This document shows positions 11,164 through 23,118 of a stretch of DNA of 64,000 bases, piece by piece. The translations under genes and the position numbers were made by a program. The DNA is taken from assembly GCA_021904315.1 (NCBI GenBank), contig CM038919.1, positions 7,626,001-7,690,000 of the forward strand, given 5' to 3'. The notes below the pieces were generated by a model. That model saw only the letters and a program-made list of their open reading frames with translations, ran no database searches and was not told the origin of the DNA. This DNA comes from Sphagnum magellanicum. Taxonomy: Eukaryota > Streptophyta > Sphagnopsida > Sphagnales > Sphagnaceae. The number at the start of each line of letters is the position of its first letter. Position 1 is the first letter of the stretch.

Positions 11164-14100
11164 CTCGGAAAATAAAATATAAATAAATAAATAAAAATTA
11201 ATTCTGATCAGCAAGCAGCAGCTGGCCTGGATATCTCAGTTGGTTTTATTGAATCTGATGATGATGAATGATGGGTGATGAGCTTGAATCAAGCCCTCAA
11301 CACCCACCCCCTTCCCCCCTCGCCTTCCTTCTCCCACCCCATCCTCTTCTTCCACAAAGATTCATCAGTTTCTTTTATGATCAGGATTCACAAGTGCTCA
11401 TGATGATCTCTTCTTTGGCTTTTATGTCTGTCTGTGTTTTTTTTGTACTGTTTATTATGTCAGTGGTACCTATACGGTTTAGGAATCTGAACTCTAATAA
11501 GTATTTCCCCTTTCACAACTCTCTCTCCTTTGTTCTGGGGAGGAAGGAAAAGGGGGGCGGGGGTCGCTTGTATATTTTGAGTATCTCCTAAGTTCAATGG
11601 GTTATCAGGTAGTTTGCTGCCTATTTGTAAATAGGATACCTGTTATTTGTCTACCCTTGTTTACTTATTTGTAAATATGGAATTATATATTTATCTATTT
11701 GCAATTGATCAATATCAATATTTTAAAAATTATAATGAAATAAACATGTTATTTTATTTTTTTTTGAATTTTTTTTCAAGATTTATTTTTTGGGGGTGTG
11801 CAGGGCTAATTTATGTTCTACATGTTTATAGATTTTATCTCCAAAGCAATTTTTAAAAAAAATACCTTATTTTGAATTGATGTCATTTTTGTAAAAATGT
11901 AAGTGACTCTCCCTTACTCTATTTCCTTCCTTCCTTTCCCCAGTCAGGCCCATTATGGTTTTTAAAAATGCAAATTAAAGGTGGTTTTTTGGGGACCCAA
12001 TTGGTGATTTTATATATGTTTTGGATCACAAAAAATTGGGAAACTTTTGGAATTTTTTTTCTCATTAAAATTCAACAAAAAAAGAATTTTAGGTTTTTTT
12101 GGGAAAAAAATTGCAAATTTTTTGACATCATAAAACTGAAAAAAAGACAAAAGAAAAAAGACTTGGACCCAATACATAGTGCATGTGGAAGAAAGACAAT
12201 AATTTCTGTGTGGGCATTTTAATTAATTAATTAATTAATTAATTTTTTCTGGGGCCTTCTTCTGGTAGCCTACTGTGTTTCCTTCATGATGTAGGTAGTC
12301 AGCCATGAAGAGGAGGAAAAAAGGAGAGTAAATGAGAGAAGCTTTTCTCCAGAACTGGTGCTGTCAAATTTGCTTCATCTCTTTTGTTTGGATCAAATAA
12401 ATGCCTCCTGATGCAAAATAGCAGCAAGAGCAGAAGAAGCTCTGTGCTATGAAATAAATTTTTATTGGGAAATTGCAGAATTCTCTGCAGCTGCATTCTG
12501 ATTCCCTCCCTCCATCTCCCTACCTTCCCCAACTTGGCTCCAGTGTACCCATCTGATGAGGCATCAAACCAAAAATACCCATCATTTGCATTTGCACCTT
12601 GAATGACATGAAACCCACTTTTTCTGAATGGATTTTCACTAACTTAATTGTTGCCCTCATTGTTGTTGTTGTTGTTGTTGTTGTGGTATTATGCAATGAA
12701 TAGGACTAACACAAGACCGTTCTTTCTTTCAGTTGTTTATGTGGAGTTTTGTTAGTAGAGAGTCCTTTTAAAAAAATAAAAATAAAAATAGCTTTTTTTT
12801 GTTATGTTTGTTAGTAGAATTTTTTGTCAGTTACAAATGTTTATTTTCCTCCTTTTTCCTAGATGGAAAATTAATTTTGACTTGGAGAAACATGATTTCA
12901 ATGACACATACAAACCAATTTTTGTTTTCAAAAAATGGCCCTAAGTCAACAGGTTTTGAAAAATACCCTCAGTTCTAAAACTGTCAACAGGTTCCAGCAG
13001 GTAGTCAAAATAAAACAGGATTTTAAAATTTATAAATAAATAAATTTATTAAATAATTTTTTTAATTAAAAAAAATCTCGTAATCTGTGGTCTATAGCCA
13101 ACTTTAGTTACATCACAAATTTGAAATTTTAAAAATTTTAAAAAAGGAAAAGAAAATACATTGTCAGGTAGAGAGCTAGTAGCTACCATGCATGCACATA
13201 ACATGAGCCTTAAATATTTAGTGCTTGTGAACAACAATCTTTGCCATCATAAGCTGACTCTTATGCAAGTGTAATTGTTTTTTCCAGGACTTTTTTAAGT
13301 ACAATAATATGGGCTGAGGGCAATTTAAAGCACATTGGCCACCTTACAAACTCTCTTTGAAAATCTGATGTAAAGGTAGAAGAAAAAGGGAGTTGGGGGG
13401 TGAAATAAAGCATACATAATAATAATAATAATAATAATAATAGCAAATAATAAATATTATTTGCAATTATAAATAAGTCAGAAGCTTTTTTCCTCTATTT
13501 ATGACATCCCTCCAACTTCCAAAAGCTTCCAACAAGTTAGTTGTTGCATGCAAATGGAGATAATTATTTTTTGGAAATTCAGAATTCATTTATGTTTTCC
13601 CCCAACTGATCAAAACTCCCATGCAAAAAAGTGGAGGAAAAAAAAACACACTAGAATAGAAGAGATGATGATTATGATGATGATGATGATGAACCCATCA
13701 ATAGATAAATACTAAATTAATAGATGATTTTTTTATAAAAAAGGTTAATTATTCTTTTCATTGGTGAAAAATATATTCCATGTTTTAAGAAAATTATTAT
13801 TTATGGTTTTTTCAAAATAACACACACTTTTTACTCTCTTTATAAGGACCATAATAAAATCCCTTAGTTTTGTCTGTGCAGATTTAATGTTGCTCCTATT
13901 CATTCCTGCAAAAGAGCAAAATTTCAAAAACTTATTAGGCTTTTGGATTTTACAGCTGTTGTTGGCTTTCATTGAATGAACTTCTGACTTCCTGCAAATA
14001 AAATTAAAAATATTTGTGAAAAATTAAAAATTTTCCCATGAAACTCATGAATTCAACAAAAAAATCAGAGTCAGTAATAAGTCATTAAGATATTTGATTA

Positions 14101-15060
14101 CTGACCCCTTTTTTTTCTCCTTTTCTTTTTTCCTTCTGTGTTTCACAGTGTCAGGGAAGCTATCAAAAATTCCAATCACCTTCAAAAATTTCAGGGAAAG
14201 TCAGATTAAATTTTCTGTGGAGTTGGAGGAAGCCAAAAACATGATGCATCATGGATTTTGCCCATTTGTTCCAATAATGAAAATAATAATAAATAATAAA
14301 TAATAAATAATTCATTATTATTAGAGCATCTCCACCCACAATCCCTATTTGGGCCTCGATTCATGTTTTACCATATCCAACATCATAACAAGTTATTCTC
14401 TCATCCTAGACATTGTTTTGCATTTAGACAATATTTTGTTTTCATTTTCAGCAAAACAAATTGGGAAATTATCGGTAAATTCATTTAAAAAATGTAATTT
14501 GACTAGTTAGTTCTGTTAATTTCTTAAGAAAACACCAAAAAATCAATTTCACAATAATTGAAAGAAAAAAAAAAACTAACCCTTTATTCTCACCCCTATA
14601 CATGAAAAATTGGATAGTATATAAAATGAGAGACTATTTATTTAAATGTCATCACTTGGCTATTTCAAAACAATCATTTCCTTTTTACTGGTACGAGTAT
14701 CTCCATAATAATTGGGTTATTTCAAATACCATAGTACCTTGGCTAGTTTGACACTAATTATATTATTTTTCAGAGATGTTGGAAAATTTCCCCTAAAAAG
14801 TAATTATTTATCAGAAATATATATTTTTGTTTCCTGAAGGAAAATAAAAGAATCTGATGAAGTAGTTGGGAATATATCATTTTTCAAAATTATGAAATTC
14901 TCAAAAACTAATTAATTAATTAATTAATTGATTAATTAACAAACATATGTTTTTTGAAGTGGCCAAGGTAATCACTCTTTCATTTAATAATGGCTAGAGA
15001 TGCCGGCTCTTACTTACTTATTTACTAGTATTTTTATTACATTCCTTCCCCAATTCCGTG
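11164..15060. other. AT-rich intergenic DNA with several microsatellites
   Basis: No supported gene. Simple repeats include (AATT)n at 12217-12245, (TTG)n at 12659-12685, (AAT)n at 13416-13442, a (GAT)n-like tract near 13665-13692 and (AATT)n at 14909-14940. Open frames of 60-107 codons here are low-complexity and I do not call them. Confidence 0.55.
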
Positions 15061-15067
15061 ACATAGC

Positions 15068-15175
15068 TGAAGTGGTGATAAAAAAAGAGATAAATTTAGC
15101 CAAATTTGGCTATAAATATATGAAAAAAAAGGATTAAAACCAATCCTTCTATATTTTCAGCTACATACGTATTCA
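15068..15175 (+). repeat. Dispersed repeat family B, copy 2 (diverged)
   Basis: Shares GTGGTGAT, the core TTTAGCCAAATTTGGCTATA, and TTTTCAGCTACATAC with the copies at 10262 and 16478. The middle is replaced by an A-rich stretch. Non-coding. Confidence 0.5.
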
Positions 15176-15209
15176 GATTTTATTTTTAAAAAAAAAATTT
15201 CCTCTCATT

Positions 15210-15915
15210 CGTTTGGAGGCCATTATTATGTCGAGCCTACAAATGGTTTGCTCGGTCTTCACCTGTGAAGGCCGTATCTATCTGCCGAATGTTGTACCTA
15301 GTTAAGTAGTAGTCGAACGAATACTCCAATTTCCGGCTGATGCGAGCCAGTGGGGTTTTTAATGAAACGACCAGTGTTTTAATGCATGTGACTGGAATTT
15401 TTTGTCATGGGTTACATTCCAATTGAGTTGTGTTATGAGTGTTTTGTGTGTTCTGAGTTCTGACTTGACTGACCCCCCTCTCCCCCCCCCAACCTCCCCT
15501 ATCAATGCCCGTCGGAGGAGGAGGTCGGAGGAGGACACAACCGAAGAAGTCGTTCCGGAAATCTAGATGGTGCGGGAAAACAACTTCCGCTCTTGATGTG
15601 TGTACGTATTGTATTGTGTAGTGAATATGTCAGGAGACGAGATGAGAGGAGGTGGATCAGGAGTCCTCATTGGCCATAAATGAAAAAAAGTAATTGCCGA
15701 AGAAGAAGAAGCTTTTTCCAGAAAATGCCCAGTCCCCACCCCCTTTGTTTTTTTTTTCTTTTTTTTTTTTTTTCCCCTTTTGTTTTTCGCGCCTTTTTTT
15801 CCTTCGGAATTTGTGAAAGTATGTCTGCCCGGGTCAGTTGCTACTTGCTGCCGATCAGTGCGTAATAGGAAGCCAGTGTTAACCGCGGTTAGTACCCTAA
15901 ACCAAGGTTTACAGT
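15210..15915. other. GC-richer island without a recognised gene
   Basis: Base composition shifts here from AT-rich spacer to sequence with many CG dinucleotides and GGAGGA purine blocks (15515-15540), then a C/T-rich tract at 15740-15800. Open frames exist on both strands (minus 15563-15922, 119 codons; plus 15680-15865). Their translations are low in complexity (a run of Lys or Phe from the T-tract) and match nothing I know. It could be the CpG-rich start of an untranslated or unrecognised transcript, or part of the foldback element that follows directly. Confidence 0.35.
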
Positions 15916-15916
15916 T

Positions 15917-16297
15917 GGCCACAGTGAGCCAGCACCCACCAGCACACCATGAAGGATGAATGGTAAGTGGTCGAAAAACAGTTTTCTGTTGGGTTCCAGT
16001 TCCCTAGTTAACCATGGTGGTTAGCTCAGTTGCATTTTTGTTCTACCTACCTACTAACAACCTTCAAGCAAGGTTGTTAGTAGGTAGGTAGTAAAAACAT
16101 CATTTACCTATGTATAAACCATTGGCTTACTTAGTAGTTACCTATTTTCCTACCTGTCGGCCTGTATATGATACCTCTTTCTCAGAATTGGTTACCAAGG
16201 TTAGACCAGATATTAACTCAGTTGAGGTTCATCCAAAACTGAGTAATAACGGCCATCCAGTGGATGGTGTACTGGTGGGTGTAGGTTCACTGTGGCC
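15917..16297. repeat. Foldback (inverted-repeat) structure with a perfect 22-bp inner hairpin
   Basis: The outer arms 15917-15963 and 16253-16297 are imperfect reverse complements: GGCCACAGTGAGCCAGCACC on the left against GGCCACAGTGAACCTACACC read backward from the right. Between them, 16043-16064 and 16070-16091 form a perfect 22-bp inverted repeat (CTACCTACCTACTAACAACC and its complement) with a five-base loop. The intervening segments also share inverted words such as GTTAACCATGG and GGTTACCAAGG. The structure fits a foldback or MITE-type element, or a hairpin-forming transcript. No protein is encoded. Confidence 0.7.
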
Positions 16298-16477
16298 AGC
16301 TTTTTTCGGGTGCATTTACATTTGAACCAGCCTTTGTTTTTTTTGCCGTTTTGGCGAATTCTTGTCTCTAAATGAAAATACTAATAAAAATAATTCAAAA
16401 AATGGACATAATTTCGAGGGTTTCAATCATCCTAAGTGAGGAAAATTAGTTTTTAAAAATTGAGATTCATATATCTG

Positions 16478-16590
16478 GTTTTCAGTGTGTAGCCCATTGA
16501 AGGTTGATTAAAAATTTGTATTTCCTATCTGGGTTATAGCCAGATTTGGCTAAATATTCCTGGGGATGATAATTTTTAAAAAAAAAAATC
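16478..16590 (-). repeat. Dispersed repeat family B, copy 3 (inverted)
   Basis: Reverse complement of the copy at 10262: AATATTTAGCCAAATCTGGC, then AACCCAGAT, ATCAACCTT and GGGCTACACACTGAAAAC. The two copies are close in sequence, so family B moved or was duplicated relatively recently. Confidence 0.65.
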
Positions 16591-17115
16591 TTTTTATGGA
16601 TGATTGTCACTTATGTGGGCTACATTAATTCTTTTATTTTAAAAAATTACTTAATACAACAATTTTAAAAAAAGAGTGCCAACTTGAGTCTTGGCTACAA
16701 GAACCTGAAAAGTAAACCCTCGGATTTAACACTAGAAACCAAATATCGTCACCACAACACCAAATAATCATCACAACACTTGATTTAAGATAGAGTGATG
16801 ATTATTTTGGGTTCTTTTGTTTATCTTAAGAAATTGATGTATATCTTAGTGTAGGGTACAATGAAGGTTTTGGATGGTTGTGTTTTTAAAATTTTTAACC
16901 TTATTTTGCAAATTTTATGGAATGCAGATTGCCAAGCAGTTTAAGCAAGAGCATGACATAAAATGGCCACAAAAAGCCCATCATTTGTAGCTCACTATGT
17001 ACCCACTAGGCTAAGAGGGGATGGAATTTTATTGTATGACATCAAAAAGTGCCCTTTTTCCAGAATGTTTTGAAATTTATCTAATAACTCACTCATTCAA
17101 TTCACAAATGGAATT

Positions 17116-17440
17116 TATTGGCCTTGCCTACTGAAGCAAGAATAGTCTATTTAGATTCATTACAGAGAATAGTAGCTTAAGGGATTTTTGGCCCCTAGGT
17201 AATAGTAATAGGTCTAGTATTTTTATATGAGGATTTTTGAAACATGATATTTTGGCTTGTGTTGAAACTTGAGAGTTAGTTACAGAGTTATAATATATTG
17301 AATGATTTTGGTTTCTTTTAGAGGATTTTTTTGGAGATTACATTTTTGCATGGTGATGAAATATTTGAGTTTCCATAATTCTTCTTTTGCTTTAAGATAC
17401 TTTTTAATGTAAATGGCAAGGCCACAGTGTGACACACCCC
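17116..17440 (-). repeat. Dispersed repeat family A, copy 2 (inverted)
   Basis: Reverse complement of the repeats at 8960 and 26951. It ends at GGCCACAGTGTGACACACCC, matching the left end of the other copies, and starts at TTGGCCTTGCC, matching their right end. Confidence 0.75.
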
Positions 17441-17449
17441 TTGTTACTT

Positions 17450-17483
17450 ATGAGAGAGAGAGAGAGACACACACACACACCCA
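17450..17483. repeat. (GA)n(CA)n microsatellite next to repeat A copy 2
   Basis: Short GA run followed by a CA run, immediately beside the GTGTCACAC end of repeat A. Confidence 0.8.
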
Positions 17484-17766
17484 CACTAACAGAGGTCTAG
17501 CACCTAGCTCACAAAGAAAAGCCATTTTTGTTATTTTCTTCACAATCTCTATGTCATAGGGTAAATCTTTTGGGTTTAAAAAATTATTAATAATCTCAAC
17601 ATCTTTTTTTTTTTGTCTTTGAGAAAATGCAGACATATCTCCTACAATAACTAACAGAGATCTAAATGCAGCTAATTTTCGTTATTATTATTGGCTTTGC
17701 CTTTGAATTAGATGATTGTGCATCACTCATTGAATATGTTATGCAGATGGTTTTGAATGCAAATGC

Positions 17767-18175
17767 ATTGATTGTGCAAATCTTGTTCAAAAGGACCTGT
17801 TTTTCAAAACCCAAAATCTTGTGCGTTTTTGTTGGCAAAGTTTTGGTAAAAATACTAAGCATCTACAACAGAATGCATGCTTTCGTGTTTTTAAAAAATA
17901 ATAATAACAATTTTTAAATTTTGGGTTTTGGGTCATGGGCATGATGCAAAAATTTGCTAGCCAAAAAAATTAAAAATTGATTGTGCAAATCTTGACAAAA
18001 GGACCTTTTTTTTTTTTTTTTCAAAAACCAAAATTTTGCGGGTTTTGTTGGCAAAGTTTTGGTAAAAATACTAAGCATTGACAACAGAATACTTTCGTGT
18101 TTTTTAAAATAATAATAACAATTTAAAATTTTGGGTTTTGGGTCATGGGCATGATGCAAAAATTTGCTACCCAAA
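17767..18175. repeat. Tandem duplication, about 205 bp x 2
   Basis: Units begin at about 17767 and 17976 with ATTGATTGTGCAAATCTTG and end with GGGCATGATGCAAAAATTTG. They differ by a T-run expansion near 18007-18022, small indels and a few substitutions. Overlapping open frames (plus 17666-17917, minus 17914-18324) owe their length to the duplication and look non-coding. Confidence 0.85.
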
Positions 18176-18179
18176 TTAT

Positions 18180-20640
18180 TATTTTTAAAATGCTGGAGAT
18201 GATAACTAGTATAGTTATGGTACGAGCCAGCCAGTACAAATTTACTACATGAAAACCCAGAAGAGAATAAACCCACACTTGAGAGTATTTTCCATGTTTG
18301 ATGAACCAACCACCGAATACACACAAATGATGACGAATCGACAATTTGATCGACTTTTTTCCGAGGCTCTTCCAGAAAACCTTAAATGAGATGGCTTCTT
18401 CCAAAGACTTCAACGTACACCAGTTTCGTTTATGAGATTTACTCATTACACTACTGAAGTCAGTCAGTCTGGATCATGCATTCGCAAGAGAAGTGCAATA
18501 ATGGATGTCGACAAAATGCGGATGCAGAAGGAGGAGATTCATCCAGAGACCAGAGCATTTGAAGTGCATACTTTTGTACATCATCCTCCTTATTTATTAC
18601 AACCCTAAAGTCATCATTTTCATTTAGCACCACAAAATTCAAGTTTGGGAAGAGGATGATTTTGCATGCCTTATATTAAGGGGAGGAATTGTTCATGCTC
18701 CCCATTTATTATTAATTATTGTGATCATGGAAGGCTAAATGGTCAGTATCGGGGCTTTTTTTATAAAAAAACATTTATAAAAAACTGTAATTAAAATTTT
18801 CTCCCAATTTTGTGATATGCAAAATTTGGTGAAATTTTTCAAATAAATTGTAAAAAAAATCAGTTAAGTTTACTGTACAAAAAAAGAATTTTACTCCAAA
18901 TTTGGACTTGCTAAATTGGCTTACAAAAAATGAGACAACAACACTTTGTACTTGAACCCACTTTTGATCATATAAGGGCATATACCGAGTCATCATATTT
19001 ACATCCAAGAAGCAAAAAAAAGGGGGGTTTATGGAACCATTGGGGCCAATGAGAGAAGATGTTGGTACCTTGTGCTGAGTAGTAGGTCAAATGAAACCAA
19101 ATTCAGAGGTTTAATATGACCTACTATCCAATCGGGGTGTTGAGATTCTCACCATGGTTAGTTGGTTCATTGGTTGGTTCATTCTGAGTTTTGCCATATT
19201 GCACCGTTTGATTTTCATTTGCATCCAAATTGGCTTGTAATTATCTGACTACAAGCAAGTAATAAACCTTTATATGTAACTCTGGCGATTAATTCAAGGA
19301 GTTAGGGTCAATAATAGTTATTTATTAATCTTTTTACTTAAATTATTATCTTATAAATTATTTTACTTACAATTAAATTTATTTGAATTTGGGTCAAGGA
19401 AAAAAGCACCCAATTTTTTTTTGCCACACCTTTCTTCTTTTCAGAGATAATTATCCCTGGGACAATTAATTTTTGCACTTAGGTACAAAATTCCTCATTT
19501 TAAACAATTGAGTAGACAAAACAAAAGCAAAACCACTTGTGTTTTTTTCTCTTTCTAATGACCCATTTGTCACATAATAAAGATGTCTCAAAATTCAATG
19601 CCCAACTAGTCATATTGACATTGGATTTTTGTATGACATTTTAAATGCAGGAACAGATCAGAAGAAAAAAATTTCCGAATTTATGCATTATTTCAACCTG
19701 AAAAAATATGAATTTGACACATTACAATGGATTTTTGTGGGAAAAAAAAAATCAAAATTATATCACCAGATTTCCAAAAATAACAATGAAAATTGTCAGA
19801 TTTTCTACTACAACAGGTTCCAAGTTCCAACAATCAGACAGCCAAAATTTTAAAGGATTTTTAAAACTTTCATAATTGGTCTATACCAGATTGATGATCA
19901 CAAAATATGGGAAAAAGAAAAAAACCTGGAACAAATGGGAAGATTTTTTGTTATTATTTGAGCTCCAATGCACCCAAATTTTTTTTTATTAATAATAAGT
20001 GTTTTCAAGCGTGCTATTGTCATGAACAATTGAGTACTAATTTTCCCCACTATATGGAAAGAAAATGGACAAACCACATATCATTCCTTTTTTCTAAAAG
20101 GACACTTGCGTTACACTTGCTCATAGGATGGGTCTAGGCAATTTATTTTTCCTTATTATGCACATGTTCCCTCCTTGAGTCCTTGTCCACCCCATTTTTA
20201 CATCTTTCAACCATTCTTCAGTTTAGGTCATACACGTGTGACTCATGCTGGTGGCCCAAGTGTGAACAAGACCCTAACAATAGAGCTCGATTGTGAAAAA
20301 AACTACTATTTTACATGAAAAAACTATCCATTGGGATTGCTTCTCTTCGAACAAAGTGAAGCAATGCAAGCTTTGGCATGCACATGGATGCGTTTTTTTT
20401 CAAAATTGTGTGTGTGACTACCATAGTTACTTACACACTTGACCCATGGTAATGTCCCAAAATTAAAAATTCAAACAATGACCCACCATATTTGGTTCCC
20501 TAACAATCAATCTTAATGGAGATTTTGGGAGTTTGAAGTTGAGAATCCTTGGGAAAATTGATGTCAAATTCAAAGTGTTTAGATTGCTCAATGATGAGTC
20601 AAGCTTCCCAATAGATTTACTGAAGTACCCAACCAAAACC
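18180..20640. other. AT-rich intergenic DNA
   Basis: No supported gene. A less AT-rich patch at 18350-18560 has overlapping minus-strand open frames (18123-18446 and 18460-18642) that I cannot assign. The rest is low-complexity spacer. Confidence 0.5.
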
Positions 20641-20644
20641 CCCG

Positions 20645-20689
<45 letters not shown>
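20645..20689. repeat. Homopolymer run of 45 C
   Basis: An uninterrupted C run, flanked by CCCG on the left and GCCCCCC on the right. It is an outlier against the surrounding AT-rich DNA. Its true length may differ, because such runs are prone to sequencing and replication slippage. The complementary strand is a 45-G run able to form G-quadruplex or triplex structures. Confidence 0.9.
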
Positions 20690-20690
<1 letters not shown>

Positions 20691-21479
20691 CCCCCCAAGG
20701 CCCAAAAACCCAACTAAAGCTTTACCAAAGGTAGTAGTACCTAGTACTCTCATGTGATTGATGACTTGGACTCTTCAAACAATGTTGTAAATAGGTGGTT
20801 TACCCTATGGTAAAATAAACACAATCTTTCCTTTTGGGTAGTTATTATTCCCCCATTATGAAATTTACCTCTTAGGCTTGAATCTACCTAGGGAAAATTG
20901 CTCTAACTTAAAGAAATAAAGAAATAAATAAATAAATAAATATGTTCTTATCAAGTAGTGCAGAGTTGACAAAACAAAAACACTACCCAATTCTTAATTG
21001 TGGAGTGTTTTCAATAGAGTCAAGACAACAAAATCTGGCTACTAAATTTCCTACCTCTTTCTTTTAACCCTACTCACCATAGTCAACAAAAAACAATGAA
21101 GTCTAGGTAAGTAAAGAGTTCTTCAGCCCCCCAATTTTGCCCATCTCCAACACACTCCCTCCCTCCCTCTCTCCCTCCCCTTCATCATGATCAATGGTCA
21201 GGACATAATCATTTAGGCCCCCAGCAAATCTCATTATTTAAAGGTCAAATTTCTCAAAGAGAGAAAGAGAGAGAGAAACAAACAAACAAACAAACAACTG
21301 GCCAAACCTTTGCATTAAAATTGGGGGCTGACAATTTGTTTGGGGATAGATGCCAAATGGGGTAAGTGAGTGAGTAGGTAGGTAGTAAAGAAGTAGGTAC
21401 CTACCTTAATTTTTGTTTTCAAAAGTTTGAAACCTTTAACTTCATTTATTACCTAGGACTCCATTGAAGTTATAACCCT

Positions 21480-21926
21480 AAACTTTAAAAGCTTTCTCTT
21501 TCTCTCTCTCTCTCTCTCACTCTGACAAAACACCCAAATGACAAGTTTTTTTAATAATTTTTTAAGTTGTATTTTTTTGTCTCCCTTTTTGTACAGTTCA
21601 GACTCCTCAAGAAGACTCTGAAAAACAAAGCTGGAGCATCTTTGTTATCACTAATTTAAAAGTGCTTCAAATTAAGTCACAGTCTTTTCAGATAAAGAGC
21701 TGATCACCCATTTACTCCTTACTTTCTCTCTCTCTCTCTCTCTTCAGAAACTCCATCTCTTCTCAAATTTCATGCTTTAGGGTCCCAAGTACAAGGAAGC
21801 AATCATCATGCATGCTTTGATTGTAGGTGAGGAAGAAGAAGAAGAAGAAGCACTTTGCGGCTCTGACTATGGGTTTGAGCAACTCCTCCTCAGACTGGAG
21901 TTTGAGCTCACTTGGACACTTGCTCT
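21480..21926 (+). promoter_or_regulatory. CT-rich leader-like region
   Basis: CT microsatellites at 21491-21518 and 21725-21743, a GAA run at 21829-21850 and a short upstream ATG frame (21869-21967) precede the open frame at 21927. CT/GA runs of this kind are frequent in plant 5' leaders. No TATA box is clear enough to call. Confidence 0.25.
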
Positions 21927-21981
21927 ATGGGTTTGAGCAACTCCTCCTCCTCCAACCGGAGTTTTAAGTCACTTGGACATG
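21869..21981 (+). repeat. 58-bp tandem duplication inside a small coding candidate
   Basis: The segment CTATGGGTTTGAGCAACTCC through CACTTGGACA occurs twice, starting near 21867 and 21925. The offset is 58 bases, not a multiple of three, so each copy places the shared MGLSNSSS start in its own frame. The first frame (32 codons, 21869-21967) overlaps the start of the second (21927-22127). Confidence 0.75.
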
Positions 21982-22127
21982 ACATTCATTCTTTTGTGCC
22001 CGTAGAGCCCTCCCTCGACAAAATGCACTTCTTGACTTGGCCACCGCCTAGTCCCGGGCCTTGTGTTTTAGAAATGCCTACCACCCTTGGGCTTTACCCT
22101 CGGTATGAGAAGAAGTTGGGTTATTAG
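21927..22127 (+). CDS. Possible small protein, 66 residues, family unknown
   Basis: An ATG at 21927 opens MGLSNSSSSNRSFKSLGHDI, continues into a Pro-rich middle (FLTWPPPSPGPC) and ends PRYEKKLGY before a TAG/TAA-rich spacer. The composition is balanced (Ser, Pro, Trp, His, charged residues) and unlike the Phe/Asn/Lys-rich false frames of the surrounding AT-rich DNA. That, with the leader-like CT tracts upstream, is the only support. There is no signal peptide or membrane segment and I recognise no domain. It might be a complete small protein, the first exon of a longer gene with a splice site I cannot identify, or chance. Confidence 0.25.
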   Translation: MGLSNSSSSNRSFKSLGHDIHSFVPVEPSLDKMHFLTWPPPSPGPCVLEMPTTLGLYPRYEKKLGY

Positions 22128-23118
22128 TTAAGTTGCAGTGGCGGCTTTTGACTCTCCCCAAAAATCCTCTGCCACCCCAAACTCTAGTTTATATTGGGTG
22201 CCAGAACATAAATTTTTATGCATCCTTCATTGCCAATTTGACTGTTGGGTTTGGTCCTTATAGCATTAAGAAGACCCAATTGTCCTTAGATCTTTGCTTG
22301 TGACTTGGGTTTGGTCCTTGGCATTAAGAAGAGCCAATTGTCCTTTAATTATAAAATAATGATTAAATTTTTTTTCTCATGAATCAGATTTGTTTTCCTT
22401 TTGTCCTCATTAAAAACATTTATTTAGTTTTATCATGCATGAACAAACCTAGCTAGCCTAGGTGACTTTGAGTGTAAAAGACCAAACTCAAATTACAACA
22501 ATTAATGGAGAGATTAAGTTAACATATCATGTTTTGTAAATTGGTTTTGTAGTGGTAATAAAGCCAATTAAACATTAATCTAGTATTTTGAAATTAATTT
22601 AGTCTCTCCATTTGGGATTTCAATATTTTGGTTTGTGTGTGAATTTATGAAATATATTTGGGGATGATTTGGAAATCATTTGGAACTTAGTCCAGTAATA
22701 AATTGCACCAGATATCATACATGTTTGTCAAGTAGCTAGGGCAACTCCTTATTCCAGACCAGCCAATGACTCAGTGGTCAGGGCTACTACTACCATAGTC
22801 ACCAAAGCTTTGGAACAAAACAATGGGAAAAATAACCCTAACCTCAAGTTCCAACATGGTTAAAAGTTCCAACCATGGGTTATCAACAAGGTATGTGATA
22901 AATGCCATCCATTTGGGGTCTCAAATTTGTATAAGAATGTTTCTTCCATTTCCTTCCTAAAGGTGAGTTGTTGGGTCAAGGTCCTTTTGTTCCATGATCA
23001 ATATACCATGTTGACATCTTGAAGTTCTTGCCCATTTGAGCCCCAGTTTACAAGGATTGAAAATAACTAGTTTTTTGGTTTTAATCAACAACACTTTACA
23101 AGGTTTAGGGCTTACGAG

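Noticed and set aside
15563-15922. 119-codon minus-strand frame with a Lys run
   Set aside because: Its core is the translation of a T-rich tract; it extends into the foldback border and has no family match.
20463-20757. Frames with Gly- or Pro-runs
   Set aside because: They are only the 45-C run read on each strand.
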